Below, piece by piece: positions 18,465-26,707 of a stretch of DNA of 64,000 bases. Made by a program: the position numbers and the translations under genes. Location: the NCBI GenBank assembly GCA_002690865.1, contig NZGG01000005.1:1-64000 (forward strand), written 5' to 3'. A model generated the notes under the pieces. It worked only from the letters and a program-made list of their open reading frames with translations, ran no database searches and was not told where the DNA came from. Each line of letters starts with the position of its first letter. Position 1 is the first letter of the stretch. Origin of the DNA: Gammaproteobacteria bacterium. GTDB taxonomy: Bacteria; Pseudomonadota; Gammaproteobacteria; Pseudomonadales; Azotimanducaceae.

Positions 18465-19304
18465 TCAAACCCCCAACTTATCAAAATCACTAGCATCGTG
18501 ACGCTCAGCAATGCCGCTTTTTGAATCTCTATTAACTTTCCTTCCCCGACGAACTGGAGACCGATTATGTATTTCCGTTCCCCAGCGCAAAACGTTGGTA
18601 TAAGAATTTACCTGAAGAAATTCTTTTGCATCATAAAAACCTGCTACAACCATTTGTCCATACCAGCTATAGGTGGCTATATCTGCAATGGTATAGTCGT
18701 CACCTGTGAGGAACCGTCGGTCTGCAAGATTACGATCCAACACGTCTAATTGTCGCTTCACTTCCATTGCATATCGATTGATTGGATATTCGTATTTTTC
18801 AGGCGCATACGCATAAAAGTGTCCAAAGCCACCCCCCAAATATGGTGCGCTCCCCATTTGCCAAAATAACCAAGAGAGACACTCTGCTCTTTTTGAGACA
18901 TCCATTGGAACAAACGCTCCAAATTTTTCTGCGAGGTACAATAAAATAGCACCAGTCTCAAATACCCTAGTAGGCTTTTTAGTAGTCATATCGAGGATCG
19001 CCGGGATCTTTGAGTTTGGATTAACCTTTACAAACCCACTACTAAATTGTTCCCCGTTTATCCGCACTAGCCAAGCATCATATTCAGCACCTTCAAAGCC
19101 AGCTGCTAGCAGTTCTTCCATCAAAATAGTTACTTTGACGCCATTTGGCGTGCCCTGAGAATAAATCTGTATTGGATGTTTACCTATGGGTAATTCGTTT
19201 TGATAGGTAGGGCCTGCGATTGGCCTATTAATATCAGCAAACCTGCCCCCATTCTCTTCTCTCCAAGTCCAGATCTTAGGCGGCGTATAAGTTGTATTCG
19301 ACAT
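18465..19304 (-). CDS. yghU: Glutathione S-transferase, YghU type
   Basis: From the ATG at 19304 (GGGGA eight bases upstream) the protein is 279 residues. It carries the YghU/Nu-class pattern: an N-terminal extension with P-P-K-I-W-T-W, then I-Q-I-Y-S-Q-G-T-P-N-G-V-K-V-T-I, N-P-N-S-K-I-P-A-I near 95 and F-E-T-G-A-I-L-L-Y-L near 115, followed by the helical GST domain with Y-T-I-A-D-I-A-T-Y. E. coli YghU is a glutathione-dependent disulfide-bond reductase that binds two glutathiones. The gene appears solitary. Confidence 0.92.
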   Translation of the reverse strand: MSNTTYTPPKIWTWREENGGRFADINRPIAGPTYQNELPIGKHPIQIYSQGTPNGVKVTILMEELLAAGFEGAEYDAWLVRINGEQFSSGFVKVNPNSKIPAILDMTTKKPTRVFETGAILLYLAEKFGAFVPMDVSKRAECLSWLFWQMGSAPYLGGGFGHFYAYAPEKYEYPINRYAMEVKRQLDVLDRNLADRRFLTGDDYTIADIATYSWYGQMVVAGFYDAKEFLQVNSYTNVLRWGTEIHNRSPVRRGRKVNRDSKSGIAERHDASDFDKLGV

Positions 19305-19538
19305 TTCACTATTCCCCAATAACTTTTCTCATAAAAGCTATCTCAATTGACGTTAATTGTCACCGGCACCGGGATAATGCCTACTTAAAATAAGTAAGGG
19401 CCAAATCAGCAATATGCTATTTTTAAAATCAATGGTTTCTTATTAGGAATGTATTAGTTGCTAATTATTCCTTAAATTTTATTCTTACTGCCTGTTAAGG
19501 TTCTGCCTTTCCTACAGAACAGCGTTAGCAAGGTAAAA

Positions 19539-19694
19539 ATGATGAGAATGAAGACAAAAGACCATAGATTAGAAATAGCGAATGAAACGACTGAGATAAA
19601 GCAAAACCTTATGTACAGAAAGGCTGATGACTCACTTTCAGAATGGGAACGATCGCGCCTAACAAGCAAAACGTGGTCAATGGAACAAGATTAA
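19539..19694 (+). CDS. Possible small polar protein (51 residues)
   Basis: A frame from tandem ATGs at 19539 ends in TAA at 19692-19694 and encodes a charged protein rich in K, R, E and S (begins M-M-R-M-K-T-K-D-H). AAGGT precedes the first ATG by a few bases. There is no domain or cysteine. It lies in a 430-base gap between the GST and PhyH genes. The opposite strand has an overlapping 65-codon frame with no ribosome binding site, so this one is preferred. The call is tentative; the rest of the gap shows nothing recognisable. Confidence 0.3.
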   Translation: MMRMKTKDHRLEIANETTEIKQNLMYRKADDSLSEWERSRLTSKTWSMEQD

Positions 19695-19737
19695 TGATGT
19701 GCGAATACATCACAACGTTTAAAACCCAAAAGATATT

Positions 19738-20436
19738 TCACAAGAACGTTTTGATATGAGACTCTAGCTTAGAATACGTCTCGCCCGTCATACCACAATG
19801 TAATCCATGGCCAGGTTGACACCATCCAGAGCAAAAATAGACATTAACAGCACGTCGTTCCTTGCATCTCGATGAATTCGTGCCTGCCTGGTGCCAGGTT
19901 CTACCATCCATTATCAGCAAGTCTCCCGGGTCCAGTTGGACAGAAACGGTTTTTTGAGCCTGATCAATATCATGATCCCAAAGATGGCTTCCCGGAACAA
20001 CTTTTGTGGCACCTACTTCTTCAGAGAACGGATCGATGGCTAGTAGTGAATTAACTGTAAATGGTGTGCCTCGCGCTAGCTGAGGATATAAGTCGTCATC
20101 ACGATGTAGTAACGGCGTTTTTAGACCCGGTACTACATTCTTAATCCCAGTATCTGATATCTTCATGCCCCACTGATCGGTTGGTTTTAAGATACCCTCC
20201 AAGATAGAAATTAATCTTGAATCCGTAAAAAAATCATCAAATTCACGCGTACTCGCAACCAGATTCTTTGCACTTTTCACCATGATTGTTTGACCATCAG
20301 TCTTTATGAATGAACGGCTAACTGAGTGCTTATCACATAACTCACTAAATCTTTCGACGATAGAATCATCATAGAATCTTTTGAAGATACCATATCCAAT
20401 CTCGGAAATTTGCTTAATAACTGAATGAATCACCAT
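19738..20436 (-). CDS. Phytanoyl-CoA dioxygenase family oxygenase (2)
   Basis: This 232-residue iron/2-oxoglutarate oxygenase has the metal motif L-H-R-D-D-D near 115 (H and D ligands) and the distal T-W-H-Q-A-G-T-N near 185, with an arginine in E-R-R-A-V-N that should bind 2-oxoglutarate. P-G-S-H-L-W-D and L-D-P-G-D-L-L-I-M-D-G are typical of PhyH relatives. GAGGATGAG precedes the ATG. The gene lies 38 bases downstream of the Asp-box propeller gene (20474-21457) on the same strand and is probably cotranscribed with it. Substrate unknown. Confidence 0.88.
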   Translation of the reverse strand: MVIHSVIKQISEIGYGIFKRFYDDSIVERFSELCDKHSVSRSFIKTDGQTIMVKSAKNLVASTREFDDFFTDSRLISILEGILKPTDQWGMKISDTGIKNVVPGLKTPLLHRDDDLYPQLARGTPFTVNSLLAIDPFSEEVGATKVVPGSHLWDHDIDQAQKTVSVQLDPGDLLIMDGRTWHQAGTNSSRCKERRAVNVYFCSGWCQPGHGLHCGMTGETYSKLESHIKTFL

Positions 20437-20473
20437 CTCATCCTCACATTGTCTACAGAATCAAATTACTTAT

Positions 20474-21457
20474 TTATTCACAACTAATCGATACAACGGC
20501 CGGCATACCCGTAGCCAGCAAGCACCATTCTGCTTGACCGTTAACACGCCAAACCTCACCATTATCCGTTCCGACCAAAACACCCCCAAGAACGAATGGA
20601 TCTACTGCCAAACCATGAAAATTAGCATGGCTTGGCGAATGGTCTTGATCGCACAACGAATACCAAGATTCACCACAGTCTTCAGACCTAAAAAGCATGG
20701 CCTGAGCTCCTCCCTCTTGCCGGTAGTTCGAAAATGCAGTGGGTGCACTCGCAACTGTCAAACTAAAGGGAGCTCTATGATCAATGCACATCGGCCTGGA
20801 ATAGCGGGGAGTAATACCTCTCCAAGTATATACCCAACTATCACCACCATCATCAGAACGAAAGATCCCAGCATTTCCCTCAATCATATCGGCGACGCCA
20901 TTAAGTCGCCCATAACCCGTTGAAGCAAATAGTTTTTCCTCATGCCTTGGATGCGGAAAGATCATATGTAGATCAGGATTATCTCCGGGCAGGACAACTG
21001 ACCAAGTCTCACCGGCGTCTTGAGAAATTGCGATTCCACCAACCTCAACACCCACCCAAAGACGGTCACCCTTAACTACAAGCGCTCGAGCGGCAGCAGG
21101 GATAGGTGGATCAACAGGAATCCTCCACTCTTTATCTTTTGCTAAACGAGATAGCGACTCAATTTCAGTCCAAGTATATCCACCATCTTCACTTCTATAT
21201 AAGGCGGTAGGCGCCGTTCCAGCATAAAGTGTGCCCTGAGTGCTCTGACGAATCTGCCAAACCGCAAGATCTCTAAGATTAGTCAATATCCATGATATTC
21301 CTCCATCCTCGGACACATAAAGCCCTTTACCTGTGCCAGCGAAAAGACTTCCCTCAAGGCGCACTACTTCTCGTACTCCACCACAATCAAGGATCCTAGT
21401 AGCGCAACCATCGACAACGCGGAATACTCCCCTACTCGTGCCCGCAAAAAAATTCAT
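20474..21457 (-). CDS. Asp-box (BNR) repeat beta-propeller protein
   Basis: The 327-residue protein contains at least five Asp boxes of the S-x-D-x-G-x-T-W type: S-E-D-G-G-I-S-W, S-E-D-G-G-Y-T-W, S-Q-D-A-G-E-T-W, S-D-D-G-G-D-S-W and S-E-D-C-G-E-S-W. Such repeats mark six- or seven-bladed propellers of the sialidase/sortilin/YCF48 superfamily. No catalytic sialidase arginines were identified, and no signal peptide is present, so it is more likely a cytoplasmic binding protein. It leads the PhyH-like gene at 19738. Confidence 0.85.
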   Translation of the reverse strand: MNFFAGTSRGVFRVVDGCATRILDCGGVREVVRLEGSLFAGTGKGLYVSEDGGISWILTNLRDLAVWQIRQSTQGTLYAGTAPTALYRSEDGGYTWTEIESLSRLAKDKEWRIPVDPPIPAAARALVVKGDRLWVGVEVGGIAISQDAGETWSVVLPGDNPDLHMIFPHPRHEEKLFASTGYGRLNGVADMIEGNAGIFRSDDGGDSWVYTWRGITPRYSRPMCIDHRAPFSLTVASAPTAFSNYRQEGGAQAMLFRSEDCGESWYSLCDQDHSPSHANFHGLAVDPFVLGGVLVGTDNGEVWRVNGQAEWCLLATGMPAVVSISCE

Positions 21458-21533
21458 AGTAATGCACCTATATCATAGGTCAGACCGTATTTAGCTTATC
21501 AAGAACCAAGCACAATGCTAGGTTAGCATCGCT

Positions 21534-23363
21534 TTAAGGCATATTTGATTGAGCTTGAGTAATACGTTCAGCCTTTTTTTTCTCATACCACCAACCATCA
21601 GGAAAAGCCGGCCTATAAAGTGGTTGAGGAGGACTACCAAACTTATCCCAATAAACAGTGCGACGCGCATCATAGGCGTAAACGGGGATCAAGTAATACC
21701 CCCACATCATAACTCGATCCAAAGCCCGACTAGCAGCGACTAATTCAGGTAGCGACTGGGCACCCTCTGCTGCCTCCACAAGATAATCGACCACAGGTTC
21801 ATTAACTCCTACATAATTACGCGAGCCTTCCAATGCTAAAGCACTAGAATGAAAATTATTGCGAGCCGAAAGCGTCGGTGGAATCACAAAATCATAGGTA
21901 TGAACATACACTTCATAGTCATGTTTCCGCTGCCGGTTAATATATTGACTAATATCAACGAGTCTCATATTTGCAGCAATACCAAGCTTCTTTAGGTTTT
22001 CGAACCAAGGAAGCAAAATGCGAGCATGATCTGGTTCAAATGATAAAAGCTCCAGCGTGAAATGCTCTCCTTCAGCATTACGTAATTCTCCGTTTAAAAC
22101 ATGCCATCCGGCAGCTGCAAGTAACTGCTTTGCCGCTGTCAAATTCTTCCTAAGATCTGCATCATTTCCTGACCTAGAAAAATCAAAAGGCCGTTCAAAG
22201 ATTTCGGGCGGCAAAACTTCGCGAAAGTTAGAGAGCAGCGCCAACTCATCTTCGCTAGGCATACCATTGTTTTCAAGGATAGTTCCTGGCCAGAAGCTCG
22301 TGGCACGGGCGCGTTCCCCGTGGTAAAACTTCTCATTAACCCATTCAAAGTCAAAGGCCAAAGTTAACGCCTTTCTCACACGCCTGTCTGACAATCTTGG
22401 CACTCGACTATTCAAGACAAACGCTCTACCAATACCCACCCATATACCATAGTTTCGTCGAGCTTTAGCGATCAAACCTCTATCCATTTCAGGTCCTTCA
22501 AACGCGTGTACCCAATAACGAATATCATCAACATCCAATATATCAATTAGACCTTTACGGAAGGCTTCCCTTGCAACGGTAGCATCCCGATATACCTCGA
22601 AACGCACCGTATCAAAATTATAACGACCCTGGTTTATCGGTACATGCCACCCCCAATAATCTTCTCTACGCTCATATTCAACATAACGGCCCAGTTTAAC
22701 TTCCTTCAACCGGTATGGACCACTGGAAACAGGTACTTTGAGAGTATGCGCGGTCGGATCTCTATCTCGCCAATAATGCTCTGGCAGGATTTCCTGATAT
22801 TGAATCATGGCGACATGATCGTACGCTAGCGGCACATCGAGATGAAAAATAACATGGCGATTATCCAATGCTTCAAGAGATTCAAGGAAATCAAATCTTA
22901 ACGAAGCACCTACCTGACTCATAAGAAGTTCAAATGTGTAGACCACATCATGGGCAGTAACTATCTCGCCATCATCCCATCTCGCATCAGGATGAATCCT
23001 GAAAACCAGTGCCTTCTTATCATCAGTAACCGCTATTCCATCCGCTAGACGACCATAAAAGGCAGCAAATTCATCCCCTCCCCTAACAACTAGTGATTCA
23101 GCGCGGAAATGATAACCAGAAGGCGGACCCGTTTCACCCAGTGATAAAGGTGCTAGCGTATCAAATGAAAAAGGCCACGGGAGCACCAATTTGCCGCCTT
23201 TAGGGGCGCGTGGATTCAAATACTTTTTATGAGAGTAATCGGACGGATATTTCAGCTCATCAAAGAACGCAATTCCGTGGCTAAATTCCAATTCGTGGAT
23301 AAGATCTGCCCAAGTTAAACTCGAGGCAAAGAAGCAGAAGAATAAGAGAAAAGTGCTACGCAT
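21534..23363 (-). CDS. Extracellular solute-binding protein family 5, YejA-like (2)
   Basis: This 609-residue protein opens with a signal peptide (M-R-S-T-F-L-L-F-F to L-T-W-A) and continues with the YejA-like pattern: L-E-F-S-H-G-I-A-F, N-P-R-A-P-K-G-G-K, H-P-D-A-R-W-D-D-G-E-I-V, S-S-G-P-Y-R-L, F-D-F-E-W-V-N-E-K and the C-terminal W-W-Y-E-K-K-K. It should deliver peptides or similar compounds to an ABC importer. It is related to but clearly different from the copies at 14428 and 26708. No transporter partners are encoded beside it. Confidence 0.93.
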   Translation of the reverse strand: MRSTFLLFFCFFASSLTWADLIHELEFSHGIAFFDELKYPSDYSHKKYLNPRAPKGGKLVLPWPFSFDTLAPLSLGETGPPSGYHFRAESLVVRGGDEFAAFYGRLADGIAVTDDKKALVFRIHPDARWDDGEIVTAHDVVYTFELLMSQVGASLRFDFLESLEALDNRHVIFHLDVPLAYDHVAMIQYQEILPEHYWRDRDPTAHTLKVPVSSGPYRLKEVKLGRYVEYERREDYWGWHVPINQGRYNFDTVRFEVYRDATVAREAFRKGLIDILDVDDIRYWVHAFEGPEMDRGLIAKARRNYGIWVGIGRAFVLNSRVPRLSDRRVRKALTLAFDFEWVNEKFYHGERARATSFWPGTILENNGMPSEDELALLSNFREVLPPEIFERPFDFSRSGNDADLRKNLTAAKQLLAAAGWHVLNGELRNAEGEHFTLELLSFEPDHARILLPWFENLKKLGIAANMRLVDISQYINRQRKHDYEVYVHTYDFVIPPTLSARNNFHSSALALEGSRNYVGVNEPVVDYLVEAAEGAQSLPELVAASRALDRVMMWGYYLIPVYAYDARRTVYWDKFGSPPQPLYRPAFPDGWWYEKKKAERITQAQSNMP

Positions 23364-23541
23364 AGGGTGCGACAGTGTAAGGGTTTTTAAAGGACAATCC
23401 AGTTAGTATCCCCCCAATTTCTTATACTAGCAATTTGTGGATTAATTCACGTCGCACAAACTGAAAACACTTCGTGTCCTGACCTTCGTCAAAATGTGAT
23501 CCTAAAATCCAAAAAACCATATTCCATAATCTCCGTATAGC

Positions 23542-24489
23542 TCAATTGGCCAATTGCAGCTCTAGACTTAAAGTATCAGCCGCAAATAATCGAATGCCCT
23601 CTGCTAGCTTTTCAGTTGCCATCGCATTGTCATTTACTTGTAATCTGAAATCACATTCACTAAGTCTACTTTTTAGCTCCGATTCACCAGGATTATCGGC
23701 GTCCAGCGCCTGAGCAAGTTTCGCTTCATCCATCGCCAGCTCTTCCATTAAAACAGGACTGATGGTTAGGCGATCACAGCCTGCAAGTGCTTCGATTTGC
23801 CCTGTATTTCGAAAGCTTGCTCCCATCACTACAGTTTTATAATTATAGGTTTTATAGTAATCGAATATCCTCGTCACTGACTGTACTCCAGGATCGGCTG
23901 CGCCAACGAAATCCTTACCAGACTGTTTCTTCCACCAATCGTAGATACGACCAACAAAGGGTGAAATAAGAAATGCACCCGCGTCGGCAGATGCTTGAGC
24001 CTGAGCAAAGGAAAAAAGCAGAGTCAAATTACAATTTATCGACTCTTTTTCGAGAATTTGGGCCGACTGAATACCTTCCCATGTAGCTGCGAGTTTGATT
24101 AATACTCGATCTCTAGACACGCCCAAAGACTCATAGTCCGCTATCAAAGCTCTTGCCCTCAACACCATAGCCTTACTATCAAAAGATAATCTTGCATCGA
24201 CTTCTGTGGATACTCTACCAGGAATAATTTTCAGAATTTCTACACCGATTAGGACGGCTAGACGATCAATGCAATGATCAAGAGTCTCTTGATTGCTACC
24301 TCCTATTTTTTCCGCGGTTCGCTTGGCCTCGCTCACGACCTCAGAATACTGAGGCATGGCTGCCGCCTTAAGCAATAAACTTGGATTAGTTGTAGCATCA
24401 ATTGGCAAATATGCCTTCATAGCCTCTATATCACCCGAATCAGCCACAACGGTAGTTAACTCTTTTAGTTGCTCTAGTTTGTTAATCAT
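23542..24489 (-). CDS. tal: Transaldolase
   Basis: From ATG 24489 the protein is 315 residues, the usual TalB length. It shows T-T-N-P-S-L-L-L-K near 32, the Schiff-base lysine in [12 protein letters not shown] near 130, N-C-N-L-T-L-L-F near 152, P-F-V-G-R-I-Y-D-W near 176 and G-A-S-F-R-N-T near 225. Transaldolase exchanges dihydroxyacetone units between sugar phosphates in the non-oxidative pentose phosphate pathway. It is divergent from the class II aldolase gene across a 340-base spacer. Confidence 0.95.
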   Translation of the reverse strand: MINKLEQLKELTTVVADSGDIEAMKAYLPIDATTNPSLLLKAAAMPQYSEVVSEAKRTAEKIGGSNQETLDHCIDRLAVLIGVEILKIIPGRVSTEVDARLSFDSKAMVLRARALIADYESLGVSRDRVLIKLAATWEGIQSAQILEKESINCNLTLLFSFAQAQASADAGAFLISPFVGRIYDWWKKQSGKDFVGAADPGVQSVTRIFDYYKTYNYKTVVMGASFRNTGQIEALAGCDRLTISPVLMEELAMDEAKLAQALDADNPGESELKSRLSECDFRLQVNDNAMATEKLAEGIRLFAADTLSLELQLAN

Positions 24490-24829
24490 CAAAGCTACTC
24501 ACTGATTTAAATGTGAGAGTTTACCATTACGCAGGAAGGGGAAAGATACCCCACTTAACCAAAAGGTAATTCCTACTACTCTAAATCATGATATTGGCTA
24601 CAAACCCACCTTTTAAACGACGTAAATTATACTAGGCTATCGAGGAACGATCCCTGGGGTTGCAAAAATTTATCCTTAACAAAAACAAAGAAAGCGAATC
24701 AGCTCATGCTAGTACTGCTACTAAGAACTGAAACTTGAGAGAAATCAAGTTGAGACCAAATTTTGAGGGATATTTCCCCATAAGCGTCTAAACTTAGAGG
24801 AAATAGAATCTCACAGTAAGGAAATAAGA
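24490..24829. other. Divergent promoter region between transaldolase and class II aldolase
   Basis: This 340-base AT-rich spacer separates two divergently transcribed sugar-metabolism genes, so it must carry promoters for both. TATACT at 24628-24633 is a possible -10 element on the + strand. TTGAGA-like heptamers recur at 24733-24770 (TTGAGAG, TTGAGAC, TTTGAGG). AAGGAAA just before 24830 serves the aldolase. No small gene was found. Confidence 0.4.
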
Positions 24830-25480
24830 ATGACCAAAGATGAAATTGCTTTGCGGGAACAATTGGTAACACATTACCAAAGAGTGGACGCCTTAGGTCT
24901 AAATGGAATGTCCTCAGGTAATCTTAGCGTCAGATTGGGCGAAGAGATGCTTATCTCCCCAAACGGGGCAACTGGCGAATCGATTTCAGTAGATAGCATC
25001 GTTAAATGCTCTTTTAATGGTGACTATAAGGGAGACCGTTTACCTTCCTCAGAATGGCGTATGCACGCGTCGATATACGAAAAGTATGAGGATTCTGGAG
25101 CCGTAATACATACTCATTCTGACTATTGTGTGGCAGTGGCAAGTCATGAAATGACCCTGCCAGGTTTCCATTATTTAGTTGGGGTTTTTGGAGGGGGCGA
25201 CGTTCCTTGCGTGCCTTACTCTACTTTCGGTAGAGAAAAGCTTGCAAAAGACGCTTCTGATGCTCTCGCTGAGCGCTCAGCTTGCCTACTTGGGAACCAT
25301 GGAATGATTGCAAAGGCCCCTAACCTTAAACGCGCCGTTAACCAAGCGCAGCGACTAGAAATAATGTGTCGCCAATATGTCCTCGCAAAACAAATGGGAG
25401 AGCCAAAACAACTAACCGATTCTGACTGGGAAGATTTCTTTAAGAAAGCCGATGAAATGGCCTATGCAAGGAATGGTTAA
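24830..25480 (+). CDS. Class II aldolase/adducin family (L-fuculose-phosphate-aldolase-like)
   Basis: The 216-residue protein has the class II zinc motif V-I-H-T-H-S at 92-97 (H94 and H96), a likely catalytic E75 in S-S-E-W-R, G-N-L-S-V-R near 30, S-P-N-G-A near 43 and the third histidine in L-L-G-N-H-G-M near 155. FucA/AraD relatives cleave or epimerise sugar phosphates; some act as decarboxylases. AAGGAAATAAG precedes the ATG. It is followed by a PhyH-like gene 123 bases on, after a short GTTGGT/ACCAAC stem-loop. Confidence 0.9.
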   Translation: MTKDEIALREQLVTHYQRVDALGLNGMSSGNLSVRLGEEMLISPNGATGESISVDSIVKCSFNGDYKGDRLPSSEWRMHASIYEKYEDSGAVIHTHSDYCVAVASHEMTLPGFHYLVGVFGGGDVPCVPYSTFGREKLAKDASDALAERSACLLGNHGMIAKAPNLKRAVNQAQRLEIMCRQYVLAKQMGEPKQLTDSDWEDFFKKADEMAYARNG

Positions 25481-25499
25481 TCAACACATGAGCGTGACT

Positions 25500-25516
25500 G
25501 TTGGTTTTTTACCAAC
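25500..25516 (+). terminator. Weak stem-loop after the class II aldolase gene
   Basis: GTTGGT at 25500-25505 pairs with ACCAAC at 25511-25516 across a five-base T loop, 20 bases after the aldolase stop. No T run follows on the + strand, so it is a weak terminator candidate or an mRNA-stabilising hairpin. Confidence 0.25.
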
Positions 25517-25603
25517 CAACAAAGCGAGAATTTCGCATAATCGTAAAAAAGACAATAAGCACCCACACGAGACTGAGTCTCTTAACAAAAGGTTATTTTT
25601 ATA

Positions 25604-26671
25604 ATGCAGCAAGAAGAACTTTGCCCAACAATAATCTCATTAGTGCAGCCATCACATCAATACTCGCTTTTACTAGCAGGGAATGGAGAACTATTAGGAC
25701 TTCAAGAAAACGGTGAATTGGCGCAGTTCATGGATGCAGGAGACCATGTTATTTGGGATTTTTTAGGTGACGAGATTAAACATGTTGTGACGGGTAAAGT
25801 CTTTGCACGTCAGATCAAAAATAATCATTTTCTTTTTACTGTGGGTGGCAAAAAATTAGGATTTGAACGATCCCAAGGCCCTGAAAGACTGCCGTCTGAA
25901 TATTTAGAGGAGTTGCGGAAGGAGGGATGGACTTGTCTAAACTCAATTCTCTCGCAGACAATCATAGAGGGACTCGAGAGGGTTGCGTGTACAGGACCTT
26001 ATGAAGATCAAGAACCAAACTCTGAATCACCGAAGATTTGTCAGCATGCTGCAGTAGGCGCATCCATTGCTGAACCAATATCACTTTGGGTGTTGCGAGA
26101 ATATTTGGAAAGTAGGGATATCCATCTGGGACACCCACCTGGGTTCAATGTTTTACCACCAGAGCAAATAGCGAAAGCGGGTCGCTCATGGCATTCAGAT
26201 ATCCCCTATACAAAGTCTACAAGCCCACAACCGGTATTCCCCAGAATTGGCCCCCCCAAAGCCTGTAATCGTAATACATTTGTGACAGATTTTTCCTACA
26301 AAAACGGGGCAACCATGTTAAAGCCTGGATCACATTTATTAGATTCAGCACCCCCTGAATCCTGGAATGCTCCATTGGTAAATGATGAATTACCCTATAG
26401 TGGACCAGAGGCTACAGTAGTTGAAGCACCATCCGGAAGCTTATTCCTATATGATGCCAGAACATGGCATCGTGCAGGCTACAACCGAAGTGATCGAAAG
26501 CGGGGAATGATGGCTACTAATTACGAAACGCCGGATGTGTTACCTAAAAGAGACACCCGACCAGCCTGCAATAAGCTCCATAATTCTAGTGTTTATTCCG
26601 AAATGACCCTTAGAGAACAACGCGAAGTGACAAACTTGTTAATGAAGGTTCCTGATTACAAAAATTCATAA
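25604..26671 (+). CDS. Phytanoyl-CoA dioxygenase family oxygenase (3), with N-terminal extension
   Basis: At 355 residues this is the longest of three PhyH-like proteins here. Residues 1-95 form an extra N-terminal domain with V-I-W-D-F-L-G-D-E and F-T-V-G-G-K-K-L-G-F, of unknown role. The oxygenase core follows: W-H-S-D-I-P-Y near 197 gives the His/Asp ligands, L-K-P-G-S-H-L-L-D is typical, and T-W-H-R-A-G-Y-N-R-S near 295 gives the distal histidine, with R-K-R-G-M-M for 2-oxoglutarate. The ribosome binding site is weak. It converges on the third YejA-like gene. Substrate unknown. Confidence 0.83.
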   Translation: MQQEELCPTIISLVQPSHQYSLLLAGNGELLGLQENGELAQFMDAGDHVIWDFLGDEIKHVVTGKVFARQIKNNHFLFTVGGKKLGFERSQGPERLPSEYLEELRKEGWTCLNSILSQTIIEGLERVACTGPYEDQEPNSESPKICQHAAVGASIAEPISLWVLREYLESRDIHLGHPPGFNVLPPEQIAKAGRSWHSDIPYTKSTSPQPVFPRIGPPKACNRNTFVTDFSYKNGATMLKPGSHLLDSAPPESWNAPLVNDELPYSGPEATVVEAPSGSLFLYDARTWHRAGYNRSDRKRGMMATNYETPDVLPKRDTRPACNKLHNSSVYSEMTLREQREVTNLLMKVPDYKNS

Positions 26672-26707
26672 TGCAAAAATCATTTGCTCCATAGATAGCT
26701 AGCCAGG

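Noticed and set aside
19472-19669. 65-codon minus-strand frame with a hydrophobic stretch
   Set aside because: No ribosome binding site; overlaps a better + strand frame (19539-19694).
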